Source: Xenopus tropicalis (Eukaryota; Chordata; Amphibia; Anura; Pipidae). Taken from it: DNA of 64,000 nt. The position numbers and the translations under genes are program-made. The notes below the pieces were generated by a model. It saw only the letters and a list, made by a program, of their open reading frames with translations. It searched no databases and was not told the origin of the DNA. The DNA lies in assembly GCF_000004195.4 (NCBI RefSeq), contig NC_030679.2, positions 144,856,039 to 144,920,038 of the forward strand, written 5' to 3'. Of this stretch, positions 47,851-59,395 are shown piece by piece; positions within the stretch are counted from its first letter, which is position 1; every line of letters begins with the position of its first letter.

Positions 47851-50103
47851 CTCACCTGCAGAGTATCCCTCCCTTACCCCTCTCCTGTCACTCACCTGCA
47901 GAGTATCCCCCCCTTACCCCTCTCCTGTCACTCACCTGCAGAGTATCCCTCCCTTACCCCTCTCCTGTCACTCACCTGCAGAGTATCCCTCCCATACCCC
48001 TCTCCTGTCACTCACCTGCAGAGTATCCCCCCCTTACCCCTCTCCTGTCACTCACCCGCAGAGTACCCCCCCCTTACCCCTCTCCTGTCACTCACCTGCA
48101 GAGTATCCCCCCCTTACCCCTCTCCTGTCACTCACCTGCAGAGTATCCCCCCCTTACCCCTCTCCTGTCACTCACCTGCAGAGTATCCCTCCCTTACCCC
48201 TCTCCTGTCACTCACCTGCAGAGTATCCCTCCCCCTTACCCCTCTCCTGTCACTCACCTGCAGAGTATCCCCCCCTTACCCCTCTCCTGTCACTCACCTG
48301 CAGAGTATCCCTCCCTTACCCCTCTCCTGTCACTCACCTGCAGAGTATCCCTCCCCCTTACCCCTCTCCTGTCACTCACTTGCAGAGTATCCCCCCCTTA
48401 CCCCTCTCCTGTCACTCACCTGCAGAGTATCCCCCCCTTACCCCTCTCCTGTCACTCACTTGCAGAGTATCCCTCCCTTACCCCTCTCCTGTCACTCACT
48501 TGCAGAGTATCCCTCCCTTACCCCTCTCCTGTCACTCACCTGCAGAGTATCCCTCCCTTACCCCTCTCCTGTCACTCACCTGCAGAGTATCCCCCCCTTA
48601 CCCCTCTCCTGTCACTCACCCGCAGAGTACCCCCCCTTACCCCTCTCCTGTCACTCACCTGCAGAGTATCCCCCCCTTACCCCTCTCCTGTCACTCACTT
48701 GCAGAGTATCCCTCCCTTACCCCTCTCCTGTCATTCACTTGCAGAGTATCCCCCCCTTACCCCTCTCCTGTCACTCACCTGCAGAGTATCCCCCCCTTAC
48801 CCCTCTCCTGTCACTCACCTGCAGAGTATCCCCCCCCTTACCCCTCTCCTGTCACTCACCTGCAGAGTATCCCTCCCTTACCCCTCTCCTGTCACTCACC
48901 TGCAGAGTATCCCTCCCTTACCCCTCTCCTGTCACTCACCTGCAGAGTATCCCTCCCTTACCCCTCTCCTGTCACTCACCTGCAGAGTATCCCCCCCTTA
49001 CCCCTCTCCTGTCACTCACCTGCAGAGTATCCCTCCCTTACCCCTCTCCTGTCACTCACCTGCAGAGTATCCCTCCCTTACCCCTCTCCTGTCACTCACC
49101 TGCAGAGTATCCCTCCCTTACCCCTCTCCTGTCACTCACCTGCAGAGTATCCCTCCCTTACCCCTCTCCTGTCACTCACCTGCAGAGTATCCCTCCCTTA
49201 CCCCTCTCCTGTCACTCACCTGCAGAGTATCCCCCCTTACCCCTCTCCTGTCACTCACCTGCAGAGTATCCCTCCCTTACCCCTCTCCTGTCACTCACTT
49301 GCAGAGTATCCCTCCCTTACCCCTCTCCTGTCATTCACTTGCAGAGTATCCCTCCCTTACCCCTCTCCTGTCATTCACTTGCAGAGTATCCCTCCCTTAC
49401 CCCTCTCCTGTCACTCACTTGCAGAGTATCCCTCCCTTACCCCTCTCCTGTCATTCACTTGCAGAGTATCCCTCCCTTACCCCTCTCCTGTCACTCACCT
49501 GCAGAGTATCCCCCCTTACCCCTCTCCTGTCACTCACCTGCAGAGTATCCCTCCCTTACCCCTCTCCTGTCACTCACCTGCAGAGTATCCCTCCCTTACC
49601 CCTCTCCTGTCACTCACCTGCAGAGTATCCCTCCCTTACCCCTCTCCTGTCACTCACCTGCAGAGTATCCCTCCCTTACCCCTCTCCTGTCACTCACCTG
49701 CAGAGTATCCCCCCTTACCCCTCTCCTGTCACTCACCTGCAGAGTATCCCTCCCTTACCCCTCTCCTGTCACTCACCTGCAGAGTATCCCTCCCTTACCC
49801 CTCTCCTGTCACTCACCTGCAGAGTATCCCCCCCTTACCCCTCTCCTGTCACTCACCTGCAGAGTATCCCTCCCTTACCCCTCTCCTGTCACTCACCTGC
49901 AGAGTATCCCTCCCTTACCCCTCTCCTGTCACTCACCTGCAGAGTATCCCTCCCTTACCCCTCTCCTGTCACTCACCTGCAGAGTATCCCTCCCTTACCC
50001 CTCTCCTGTCACTCACCTGCAGAGTATCCCTCCCTTACCCCTCTCCTGTCACTCACCTGCAGAGTATCCCTCCCTTACCCCTCTCCTGCAGAGTATCCCC
50101 CCC
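47851..50103. repeat. 40-bp minisatellite, segment C (about 56 units)
   Basis: The same unit as arrays A and B, with more C-run variants (CCCCCCTTACC) and CACTTGCAG or CATTCACTTG variants. Open frames of up to 839 codons over it are artefacts; the longest runs out of the array as far as 50,276. Confidence 0.97.
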
Positions 50104-50201
50104 CTTACCCGGAGAATACCCCACTCCCGGTACTAAGCCCACACCAGTCCCCCAGTAATGCCTTACCCCCCCACACTAAAGCCCCGCAGCTACAACATTG
50201 G

Positions 50202-50291
50202 GAGAGGGCGGAGCAGAAGGAACCCCAGCCCCGCCCCTTGCTAGGGATTGGCTGTGACATGTGCCAGTCCCAGTGAAGCCGCTCTATATGA
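50202..50291 (+). promoter_or_regulatory. Predicted promoter of RING gene C
   Basis: GGGCGGAGC (50,205), CCCCGCCCC (50,229), GATTGGCTG, an inverted CCAAT box (50,246), and CTATATGAG, TATA-like (50,284-50,292), lie about 90 bp before the conserved start codon. The order matches gene B. Confidence 0.6.
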
Positions 50292-50380
50292 GGCGCTGGC
50301 CGGCTCCGGTATGAGTATTGGGAAGGGAAAGCCGAGAGAGCTATTCCCCTGAGTTACGGGCACGGCTGCCAGACACAAAC

Positions 50381-53300
50381 ATGGAGGAGTGCGGGATCTG
50401 TGTGTATCAGTACGGGCCGGGCAGGGAGGCCCAGGCGCTGGCGGGCTGTGTGCATATGGTGTGTACGAGCTGCCTGAGGCACATGGCGGGCACAGACGGG
50501 ACGGTCACATGTCCGTACTGCCGGGCGCGCTGCGCGTTGCCTAGCAACCTGAGGCCCCCAATGTGCGGCCGGACGGAGAAGGGGCGGAGCCGCAGGAGTT
50601 GGGTGAAGAAACTTTTCCAGCCCACCAAGCGTCGCCAAGGTAACTGAGAGCCCACCCCCCAATTGCAAGTGACTGACAGGGGAGCTCTGCGCTCAGGGCC
50701 GGTAGGGTGGGGTATCGGCATAGCGGCCTCTTACCTTCTTGGGCTCCCTGGGGGGAGTGACACATGCTGGCACAGAGGGGAGGGGTCTCTGGGGGGAGTG
50801 ACACATGCTGGCACAGAGGGGAGGGGTCTCTGGGGGGAGTGACACATGCTGGCACAGAGGGGAGGGCTCCCTGGGGGGAGTGACACATGCTGGCACAGAG
50901 GGGAGGGGTCCCTGGGGGGAGTGACACATGCTGGCACAGAGGGGAGGGGTCTCTGGGGGGAGTGACACATGCTGGCACAGAGGGGAGGGGTCTCTGGGGG
51001 GAGTGACACATGCTGGCACAGAGGGGAGGGGTCTCTGGGGGGAGTGACACATGCTGGCACAGAGGGGAGGGCTCCCTGGGGGGAGTGACACATGCTGGCA
51101 CAGAGGGGAGGGCTCCCTGGGGGGAGTGACACATGCTGGCACAGAGGGGAGGGGTCTCTGGGGGGAGTGACACATGCTGGCACAGAGGGGAGGGGGTCTC
51201 TGGGGGGAGTGACACATGCTGGCACAGAGGGGAGGGCTCCCTGGGGGGAGTGACACATGCTGGCACAGAGGGGAGGGGTCTCTGGGGGGAGTGACACATG
51301 CTGGCACAGAGGGGAGGGGTCTCTGGGGGAGTGACACATGCTGGCACAGAGGGGAGGGGTCTCTGGGGGGAGTGACACATGCTGGCACAGAGGGGAGGGG
51401 TCTCTGGGGGGAGTGACACATGCTGGCACAGAGGGGAGGGGTCTCTGGGGGGAGTGACACATGCTGGCACAGAGGGGAGGGGTCTCTGGGGGGAGTGACA
51501 CATGCTGGCACAGAGGGGAGGGGTCTCTGGGGGGAGTGACACATGCTGGCACAGAGGGGAGGGGTCTCTGGGGGGAGTGACACATGCTGGCACAGAGGGG
51601 AGGGGTCTCTGGGGGGAGTGACACATGCTGGCACAGAGGGGAGGGGTCTCTGGGGGGAGTGACACATGCTGGCACAGAGGGGAGGGGTCTCTGGGGGGAG
51701 TGACACATGCTGGCTGGCCATTATAATCTTAATTTTTAAAAGGGGGTTTAGACCTCCCATGGTAATTTAAGCCTCATGTTGTGCCCACTATTCCTATTGT
51801 CACCTGAGGGAATATCCCTGACACTCAGGAAAACTCTAAATATAAACCTTAATGTTCCTCAGGGGAACCCTAAATATAAACCTTAATGTTCCTCAGGAAA
51901 ACTCTAATTATAAACCTTAATGGTCCTCAGGAGAACCCTAAATATAAACCTTAATGGTCCTCAGGAGAACCCTAAATATAAACCTTAATGGTCCTCAGGG
52001 GAACCCTAAATATAAACCTTAATGGTCCTCAGGAGAACCCTAAATATAAACCTTAATGGTCCTCAGGGGAACCCTAAATATAAACCTTAATTTTCCTCAG
52101 GGGAACCCTAAATATAAACCTTAATGGTCCTCAGGGGAACCCTAAATATAAACCTTAATGTTCCTCAGGAGAACCCTAAATATAAACCTTAATGGTCCTC
52201 AGGGGAACCCTAAATATAAACCTTAATGTTCCTCAGGAGAACCCTAAATATAAACCTTAATGTTCCTCAGGGGAACCCTAAATATAAACCTTAATGTTCC
52301 TCAGGGGAACCCTAAATATAAACCTTAATGTTCCTCAGGGGAACCCTAAATATAAACCTTAATGTTCCTCAGGAGAACCCTAAATATAAACCTTAATGGT
52401 CCTCAGGGGAACCCTAAATATAAACCTTAATGGTCCTCAGGGGAACCCTAAATATAAACCTTAATGGTCCTCAGGGGAACCCTAAATATAAACCTTAATG
52501 GTCCTCAGGGGAACCCTAAATATAAACCTTAATGGTCCTCAGGGGAACCCTAAATATAAACCTTAATGTTTCTCAGGGGAACCCTAAATATAAACCTTAA
52601 TGGTCCTCAGGGGAACCCTAAATATAAACCTTAATGGTCCTCAGGGGAACCCTAAATATAAACCTCAATGTTCCTCAGGGGAACCCTAAATATAAACCTT
52701 AATGTTCCTCAGGGGAACCCTAAATATAAACCTTAATGTTCCTCAGGGGAACCCTAAATATAAACCTTAATGGTCCTCAGTGGAACCCTAAATATAAACC
52801 TTAATGGTCCTCAGGGGAACCCTAAATATAAACCTTAATGTTCCTCAGGGGAACCCTAAATATAAACCTTAATGTTCCTCAGGAGAACCCTAAATATAAA
52901 CCTTAATGGTCCTCAGGGGAACCCTAAATATAAACCTTAATGGTCCTCAGGGGAACCCTAAATATAAACCTTAATGGTCCTCAGGAGAACCCTAAATATA
53001 AACCTTAATGGTCCTGAGGAGAACCCTAAATACAAATCTTAATGGTCCTCAGGGGAACCCTAAATATAAATCTTAATGGTCATCAGGGGAACCCTAAATA
53101 TAAACCTTAATGGTCCTGAGGAGAACCCTAAATATAAACCTTAATGGTCCTCAGGGGAACCCTAAATATAAACCTTAATGGTCCTGAGGAGAACCCTAAA
53201 TATAAACCTTAATGGTCCTCAGGAGAACCCTAAATACAAACCTTAATGGTCCTCAGGAGAACCCTAAATATAAACCTTAATGGTCCTCAGGAGAACCCTA

Positions 53301-56204
53301 AATATAAACCTTTATGGTCCTCAGGGGAACCCTAAATACAAACCTTAATGGCCCTGAGGAGAACCCTAAATATAAATCTTAATGGTCCTGAGGAGAACCC
53401 TAAATATAAACCTTAATGGTCCTCAGGAGAACCCTAAATACAAATCTTAATGGCCCTGAGGAGAACCCTAAATACAAACCTTAATGGCCCTGAGGAGAAC
53501 CCTAAATATAAATCTTAATGGTCCTGAGGAGAACCCTAAATATAAACCTTAATGGTCCTGAGGAGAACCCTAAATATAAACCTTAATGGTCCTCAGGAGA
53601 ACCCTAAATATAAACCTTAATGGTCCTCAGGGGAACCCTAAATACAAATCTTAATGGTCCTCAGGAGAACCCTAAATATAAATCTTAATGGTCATCAGGG
53701 GAACCCTAAATATAAACCTTAATGGTCCTGAGGAGAACCCTAAATATAAACCTTAATGGTCCTCAGGGGAACCCTAAATATAAACCTTAATGGTCCTGAG
53801 GAGAACCCTAAATATAAACCTTAATGGTCCTCAGGAGAACCCTAAATACAAACCTTAATGGTCCTCAGGAGAACCCTAAATATAAACCTTAATGGTCCTC
53901 AGGAGAACCCTAAATATAAACCTTAATGGTCCTGAGGAGAACCCTAAATACAAATCTTAATGGTCCTCAGGGGAACCCTAAATATAAATCTTAATGGTCA
54001 TCAGGGGAACCCTAAATATAAACCTTAATGGTCCTGAGGAGAACCCTAAATATAAACCTTAATGGTCCTCAGGGGAACCCTAAATATAAACCTTAATGGT
54101 CCTGAGGAGAACCCTAAATATAAACCTTAATGGTCCTCAGGAGAACCCTAAATACAAACCTTAATGGTCCTCAGGAGAACCCTAAATATAAACCTTAATG
54201 GTCCTCAGGAGAACCCTAAATATAAACCTTTATGGTCCTCAGGGGAACCCTAAATACAAACCTTAATGGCCCTGAGGAGAACCCTAAATATAAATCTTAA
54301 TGGTCCTGAGGAGAACCCTAAATATAAACCTTAATGGTCCTCAGGAGAACCCTAAATACAAATCTTAATGGCCCTGAGGAGAACCCTAAATACAAACCTT
54401 AATGGCCCTGAGGAGAACCCTAAATATAAATCTTAATGGTCCTGAGGAGAACCCTAAATATAAACCTTAATGGTCCTGAGGAGAACCCTAAATATAAACC
54501 TTAATGGTCCTCAGGAGAACCCTAAATATAAACCTTAATGGTCCTCAGGGGAACCCTAAATACAAATCTTAATGGTCCTCAGGAGAACCCTAAATATAAA
54601 TCTTAATGGTCATCAGGGGAACCCTAAATATAAACCTTAATGGTCCTGAGGAGAACCCTAAATATAAACCTTAATGGTCCTCAGGGGAACCCTAAATATA
54701 AACCTTAATGGTCCTGAGGAGAACCCTAAATATAAACCTTAATGGTCCTCAGGAGAACCCTAAATACAAACCTTAATGGTCCTCAGGAGAACCCTAAATA
54801 TAAACCTTAATGGTCCTCAGGAGAACCCTAAATATAAACCTTTATGGTCCTCAGGGGAACCCTAAATACAAACCTTAATGGCCCTGAGGAGAACCCTAAA
54901 TATAAATCTTAATGGTCCTGAGGAGAACCCTAAATATAAACCTTAATGGTCCTCAGGAGAACCCTAAATACAAATCTTAATGGCCCTGAGGAGAACCCTA
55001 AATACAAACCTTAATGGCCCTGAGGAGAACCCTAAATATAAATCTTAATGGTCCTGAGGAGAGCCCTAAATATAAACCTTAATGGTCCTCAGGAGAACCC
55101 TAAATATAAACCTTAATGGTCCTCAGGGGAACCCTAAATACAAATCTTAATGGCCCTGAGGAGAACCCTAAATATAAATCTTAATGGCCCTGAGGAGAAC
55201 CCTAAATATAAATCTTAATGGTCCTGAGGAGAACCCTAAATACAAATCTTAATGATCCTGAGGAGAACCCTAAATACAAATCTTAATGGTCCTGAGGAGA
55301 ACCCTAAATACAAATCTTAATGGTCCTCAGGGGAACTCAGGTACTAATCTTAATGGTTCTTGGGAGAACAAAATGAAAGCCCTAAATCATACCTCCCAAC
55401 ATTTTGAAAACAGAAAGAATGACAAAAATAAATGCTGCGCACAGCATGACAATTTTTTGGCCACACCCATTTTTTTTACAACCACACCCCTTAAATACCA
55501 CTCCCATTTGACTAAATTTGGCAGGTTATTTAAAGTTTAAACACATTTCTGGGGGTTTTGGGACCCTGTTTTATGTGTTATTACAGTTTTGCTAATGAAG
55601 GTGAACTTGCCCTTTAAGCTGCGAGTCTCCGTTCCCCCAAGAGACCTGTTTAGCTTATTAGTTACACTTTCTACTTTTCTGGGCTCTCTGCCAAAAGCCC
55701 AATTATTTAATTAAATGTGAGAAACACTGTATCTATTTGCAGACGACGCTCGTTAAGATTTCTGGGCTCTCTGCCAAAAGCTCCTTATTTAATTACATTT
55801 GTATCTTTTTTTAGCTTTAGTGCAGGAAATCAAAGGGAAATGAGGGACTTTTCAGTGAGACTGCGGGTTGAGCTGTTAGAGAGGGACAGTCCCGCGAAAA
55901 TCGGGACAGTTGGGAGGTATGGTAAATACAACCCTATGATAATTCAGGAGAACCTTTAATGCCTAAGATTCTGTCCTATTTATTTATAATACACCGTTGG
56001 GTCATTTCCCTATGGGACCCAACTGTAAATGATATCCTTATAAATGGGGCTTAGTGATGTCATCCGTAATAATCGGAGCTAAGTAATGTCATTTCCGTCA
56101 CGTGACTCACTAACACTTGTATGTGACGTTTTTCTCTTCCTTTAGGAACCCAGAGACAAGGGAATATCGGGAATGTTGCTGTGATATGCCCGTTCTTCCT
56201 TTAA
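50381..56204 (+). CDS. Small RING-finger protein C (two exons)
   Basis: A paralogue of gene B, 105 residues after predicted splicing: exon 1 is 50,381-50,639 and exon 2 coding is 56,146-56,204. Exon 1 is exactly as long as in gene B (259 bp). The RING ligands Cys4, Cys7, Cys23, His25, Cys28, Cys31, Cys44 and Cys47 are all kept, followed by a basic tail (KGRSRRSW, KRRQ). The start at 50,381 is preferred over an in-frame ATG at 50,318 because ACAAACATGGAGGAGTGCGG is conserved with gene B. The donor CAAG|GTAACT and acceptor CTCTTCCTTTAG|GA are good. Without splicing the frame would stop at 50,647. If real, it probably acts as an E3 ubiquitin ligase or adaptor; the substrate is unknown. The intron contains 41-bp and 34-bp arrays. 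No membrane segment or signal peptide is seen. Confidence 0.7.
50740..51712. repeat. 41-bp G-rich tandem repeat, about 24 units
   Basis: The unit contains GGGGGGAGTGACACATGCTG, GCACAGAGGGGAGGGGTCTC. It begins about 100 bp after the gene C donor. It has no minus-strand stop, hence spurious frames of up to 374 codons. Its clustered G-runs could form quadruplexes on the transcribed sense strand. Confidence 0.95.
51835..55350. repeat. 34-bp minisatellite in gene C intron (about 103 units)
   Basis: The unit contains CCTTAATGGTCCTCAGGGGA and ACCCTAAATATAAA, with variants (GTTCCTCAGG, GTCCTGAGGA, TACAAATC). A rare variant GGTCATCAGG recurs at 53,075, 53,687, 53,993 and 54,605, giving a 918-bp (27-unit) higher-order period. 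The sequence is unrelated to the 34-bp array of segment A. Confidence 0.96.
55389..55920. mobile_element. MITE with ATACCTCCCAAC termini
   Basis: The left end ATACCTCCCAACATTTTG and right end GGGACAGTTGGGAGGTAT are inverted. It also contains a direct internal duplication (TTTCTGGGCTCTCTGCCAAAAG near 55,675 and 55,760). It lies in the gene C intron. Confidence 0.85.
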
Positions 56205-56560
56205 AGCTGCTCGGAAATCTAGAAGATACAAATGGAAGACCAATCACGTCTGGGGCCACAGGAGCGCTACATTCCCAGCTGTACCCCCATCCTGATCGCC
56301 ATGATGGCGAAACCAATTGCTTCTCACAGGAGGAGACCCAGGATATGGACTGTTTCTTGGTGGGATTTCAGAAGACTCTGCTGGTCCATACAAAGCAGTG
56401 AGAATCGGGACTCTTTAATAGACCGCTGGCGGTGATTTATTTATTTTTTCTAAAGAAATAGTGATATATGGGGGCCGGGGTGTCCTAGTAAATGTACTTT
56501 ATTTGTGTCTGATATGGTTGTATCCTATGGTGTGAGTGTAAACGGTTGTATTAAAGTAAT
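56146..56560 (+). other. Second exon and 3' UTR of RING gene C
   Basis: Follows the acceptor at 56,144-56,145. The spliced frame ends at 56,202-56,204. As in gene B, another frame stays open longer (to 56,401), although exon 1 would not feed it. CTGCTGGTCCATAC and TGAGAATCGGGACTC align with segments A and B. An ATTAAA signal lies at 56,550-56,555. Confidence 0.55.
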
Positions 56561-56579
56561 TATTAACGAGAAATTGGGC

Positions 56580-58372
56580 CCCCAGCATGGACTGCATAGC
56601 ATGTTGTCCCAGAATGCTCGGGACCTGGGGTATTCCGGATAAACCCAATAGGGCTGTTCTGCCCCCAATAAGGGGCAATTATATCTTAGTTGGGATCAAG
56701 TACAGGTACTGTTTTATTATTACAGAGAAAAGGGAATCATTTAACCATTAAATAAACCCAATAGGACTGTTCTGCCCCAATAAGGGGTAATTATATCTTA
56801 GTTGGGATCAAGTACAGGTACTGTTTTATTATTACAGAGAAAAGGGAATCATTTAACCATTAAATAAACCCAATAGGGCTGTTCTGCCCCAATAAGGGGT
56901 AATTATATCTTAGTTGGGATCAAGTACAGGTACTGTTTTATTATTACAGAGAAAAGGGAATCATTTAACCATTAAATAAACCCAATAGGGCTGTTCTGCC
57001 CCCAATAAGGGGTAATTATATCTTAGTTGGGATCAAGTACAGGTACTGTTTTATTATTACAGAGAAAAGGGAATCATTTAACCATGAAATAAACCCAATA
57101 GGGCTGTTCTGCCCCCAATAAGGGGTAATTATATCTTAGTTGGGATCAAGTACAGGTACTGTTTTATTATTACAGAGAAAAGGAAATCATTTAACCATGA
57201 AATAAACCCAATAGGGCTGTTCTGCCCCCAATAAGGGGTAATTATATCTTAGTTGGGATCAAGTACAGGTACTGTTTTATTATTACAGAGAAAAGGGAAT
57301 CATTTAACCATGAAATAAACCCAATAGGACTGTTCTGCCCCCAATAAGGGGTAATTATATCTTAGTTAGGATCAAGTACAGGTACTGTTTTATTATTACA
57401 GAGAAAAGGAAATCATTTAACCATGAAATAAACCCAATAGGGCTGTTCTGCCCCAATAAGGGGTAATTATATCTTAGTTGGGATCAAGTACAGGTACTGT
57501 TTTATTATTACAGAGAAAAGGGAATCATTTAACCATTAAATAAACCCAATAGGGCTGTTCTGCCCCAATAAGGGGTAATTATATTTTAGTTGGGATCAAG
57601 TACAGGTACTGTTTTATTATTACAGAGAAAAGGGAATCATTTAACCATTAAATAAACCCAATAGGGCTGTTCTGCCCCAATAAGGGGTAATTATATTTTA
57701 GTTGGGATCAAGTACAGGTACTGTTTTATTATTACAGAGAAAAGGGAATCATTTAACCATTAAATAAACCCAATAGGGCTGTTCTGCCCCAATAAGGGGT
57801 AATTATATTTTAGTTGGGATCAAGTACAGGTACTGTTTTATTATTACAGAGAAAAGGGAATCATTTAACCATTAAATAAACCCAATAGGGGTGTTCTGCC
57901 CCAATAAGGGGTAATTATATCTTAGTTGGGATCAAGTACAGGTACTGTTTTATTATTACAGAGAAAAGGGAATCATTTAACCATGAAATAAACCCAATAG
58001 GGCTGTTCTGCCCCAATAAGGGGTAATTATATCTTAGTTGGGATCAAGTACAGGTACTGTTTTATTATTACAGAGAAAAGGGAATCATTTAACCATGAAA
58101 TAAACCCAATAGGGCTGTTCTGCCCCAATAAGGGGTAATTATATCTTAGTTGGGATCAAGTACAGGTACTGTTTTATTATTACAGAGAAAAGGGAATCAT
58201 TTAACCATTAAATAAACCCAATAGGGCTGTTCTGCCCCAATAAGGGGTAATTATATTTTAGTTGGGATCAAGTACAGGCACTGTTAGATAAGAGATCCAA
58301 ATTATGGAAAGAACCCTTATCTGGAAAACCCTAGGTCCTGAGTATTCTTGATAACGGGTTCCATACCTGTGC
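56580..58372. repeat. 112-bp tandem array inside a dispersed MITE (about 15 units)
   Basis: The left edge (CAGAATGCTCGGGACCTGGG, ATTCCGGATAA) and right edge (AGATCCAAATTATGGAAAGA, GATAACGGGTTCCATACCTG) are parts of a repeat that is very common in Xenopus. Between them a 112-113-bp unit (AATAAACCCAATAGGGCTGT through AGAGAAAAGGGAATCATTTA) is repeated about 15 times. Confidence 0.9.
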
Positions 58373-59118
58373 TAAAAAGTAACAATAACAAACAATAGTT
58401 TCACAAAGCAATCGTTTTTTGGCTGCCGGGGTCAGTGACCCCCGTTTCAAAGCTGCAAAGGGTTAGAAGAAGCAGGAACATCATTCAAAAACTATAACAT
58501 AAACAATGAAGAACAATTGAAAAGTTGCTTAGAACTGGCCATTCTATAACCTAACCCCCTTTAAAGGGAAACTAGGAAGAAACAATAAATAAACTGCGCT
58601 GTGTTTTGCAAAGAGAGGCCTGATAAGTCTTTATAGGAGCTCAGCTGAATGCAGTGTTTGCTTTTTTTATTCAGCAGATTTAATTGCACCCTCTGCATGT
58701 AAACAAAGTGTGCAATTGAGCAAGTATTGCCTAATAACAGGTCTGACAGGTACGTGACTGTGGCCTCGGCAATGTAATCACACGGTAGGCATACTGAATT
58801 CCCAGGCAGGGTATGTGTGTTCATTCAGATCATTATGTCACGTGAATTTTTCACCCGCAAACAAACTTTGTTTTCAGTCGGAATAATGAACCTCGTGGCC
58901 ACACTGGGTGCACCAAACACATGGATACACGCTTGTCCAAATAGGTTGTTATATAGAATAGCAAATGTAGCGCCAATAAGCACAATAAATAGGATTTATA
59001 CGGAAACTTCATTCTTGTTGTTGTTTTAATTAAAACAAAATATCGATATATATAGTATACAGGGAGGAGCACACCCTATACAAGTCCAAATGCCCTTGGT
59101 GCAGGTCAAAAACAAAAA
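58373..59118. other. Unassigned intergenic
   Basis: No gene recognised. Confidence 0.3.
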
Positions 59119-59175
59119 TATAATAGAGTGCTGCACACATAGGGACTTGATACAAAAGTGGTTTTATTAAAAAAA

Positions 59176-59214
59176 TTCCAACGTTTCGAGCACAATCTGT
59201 GCTCTTCCTCAGGG
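59176..59214 (-). ncRNA. Hammerhead-like ribozyme motif (left arm)
   Basis: On the minus strand: CTGAGGA core, one extra A, a 7-bp stem II (GAGCACA/TGTGCTC), GAAAC, then GTTGG. The core fits CUGANGA...GAAA. The extra A and the short stem III leave activity uncertain. Confidence 0.5.
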
Positions 59215-59218
59215 ACAA

Positions 59219-59258
59219 ACCCTGAGGAAGAGCACAGATTGTGCTCGAAACGTTGGAA
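59219..59258 (+). ncRNA. Hammerhead-like ribozyme motif (right arm)
   Basis: The mirror copy of the left-arm motif on the plus strand, with the same core and stem II. The self-complementary AACGTT after GAAA could form stem III between two molecules. Confidence 0.5.
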
Positions 59259-59395
59259 TTTTTTCAATAAAACCACTTTTTCTTTTGTATCAAGTCCCTA
59301 TGTGTGCGGCACTCTTTCTATTATATATATATATATATAGCGAACCCAGGGTGGCACTCTGCTTCAGCTCTTACCTCGGGTGCAAGGTAAATGAT

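Larger units (their letters stand above)
59119..59330. mobile_element. Palindrome of two facing hammerhead-like units
   Basis: An almost perfect inverted repeat centred at about 59,215 with arms of about 100 bp (TAGAGTGCTGCACACATAGG at the left, CCTATGTGTGCGGCACTCT at the right). Each arm carries a hammerhead-like core followed by a T-rich/AATAAAACC tract. It is probably a head-to-head pair of terminal sequences of a Penelope-like element (inference). Confidence 0.75.

Noticed and set aside
47757..50276. Open frames of 839, 592 and 558 codons
   Set aside because: The same 40-bp array read in three frames; not genes.
50541..51760. Minus-strand open frames of 325-374 codons
   Set aside because: Products of the 41-bp array, which has no minus-strand stop. 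All three frames are open.
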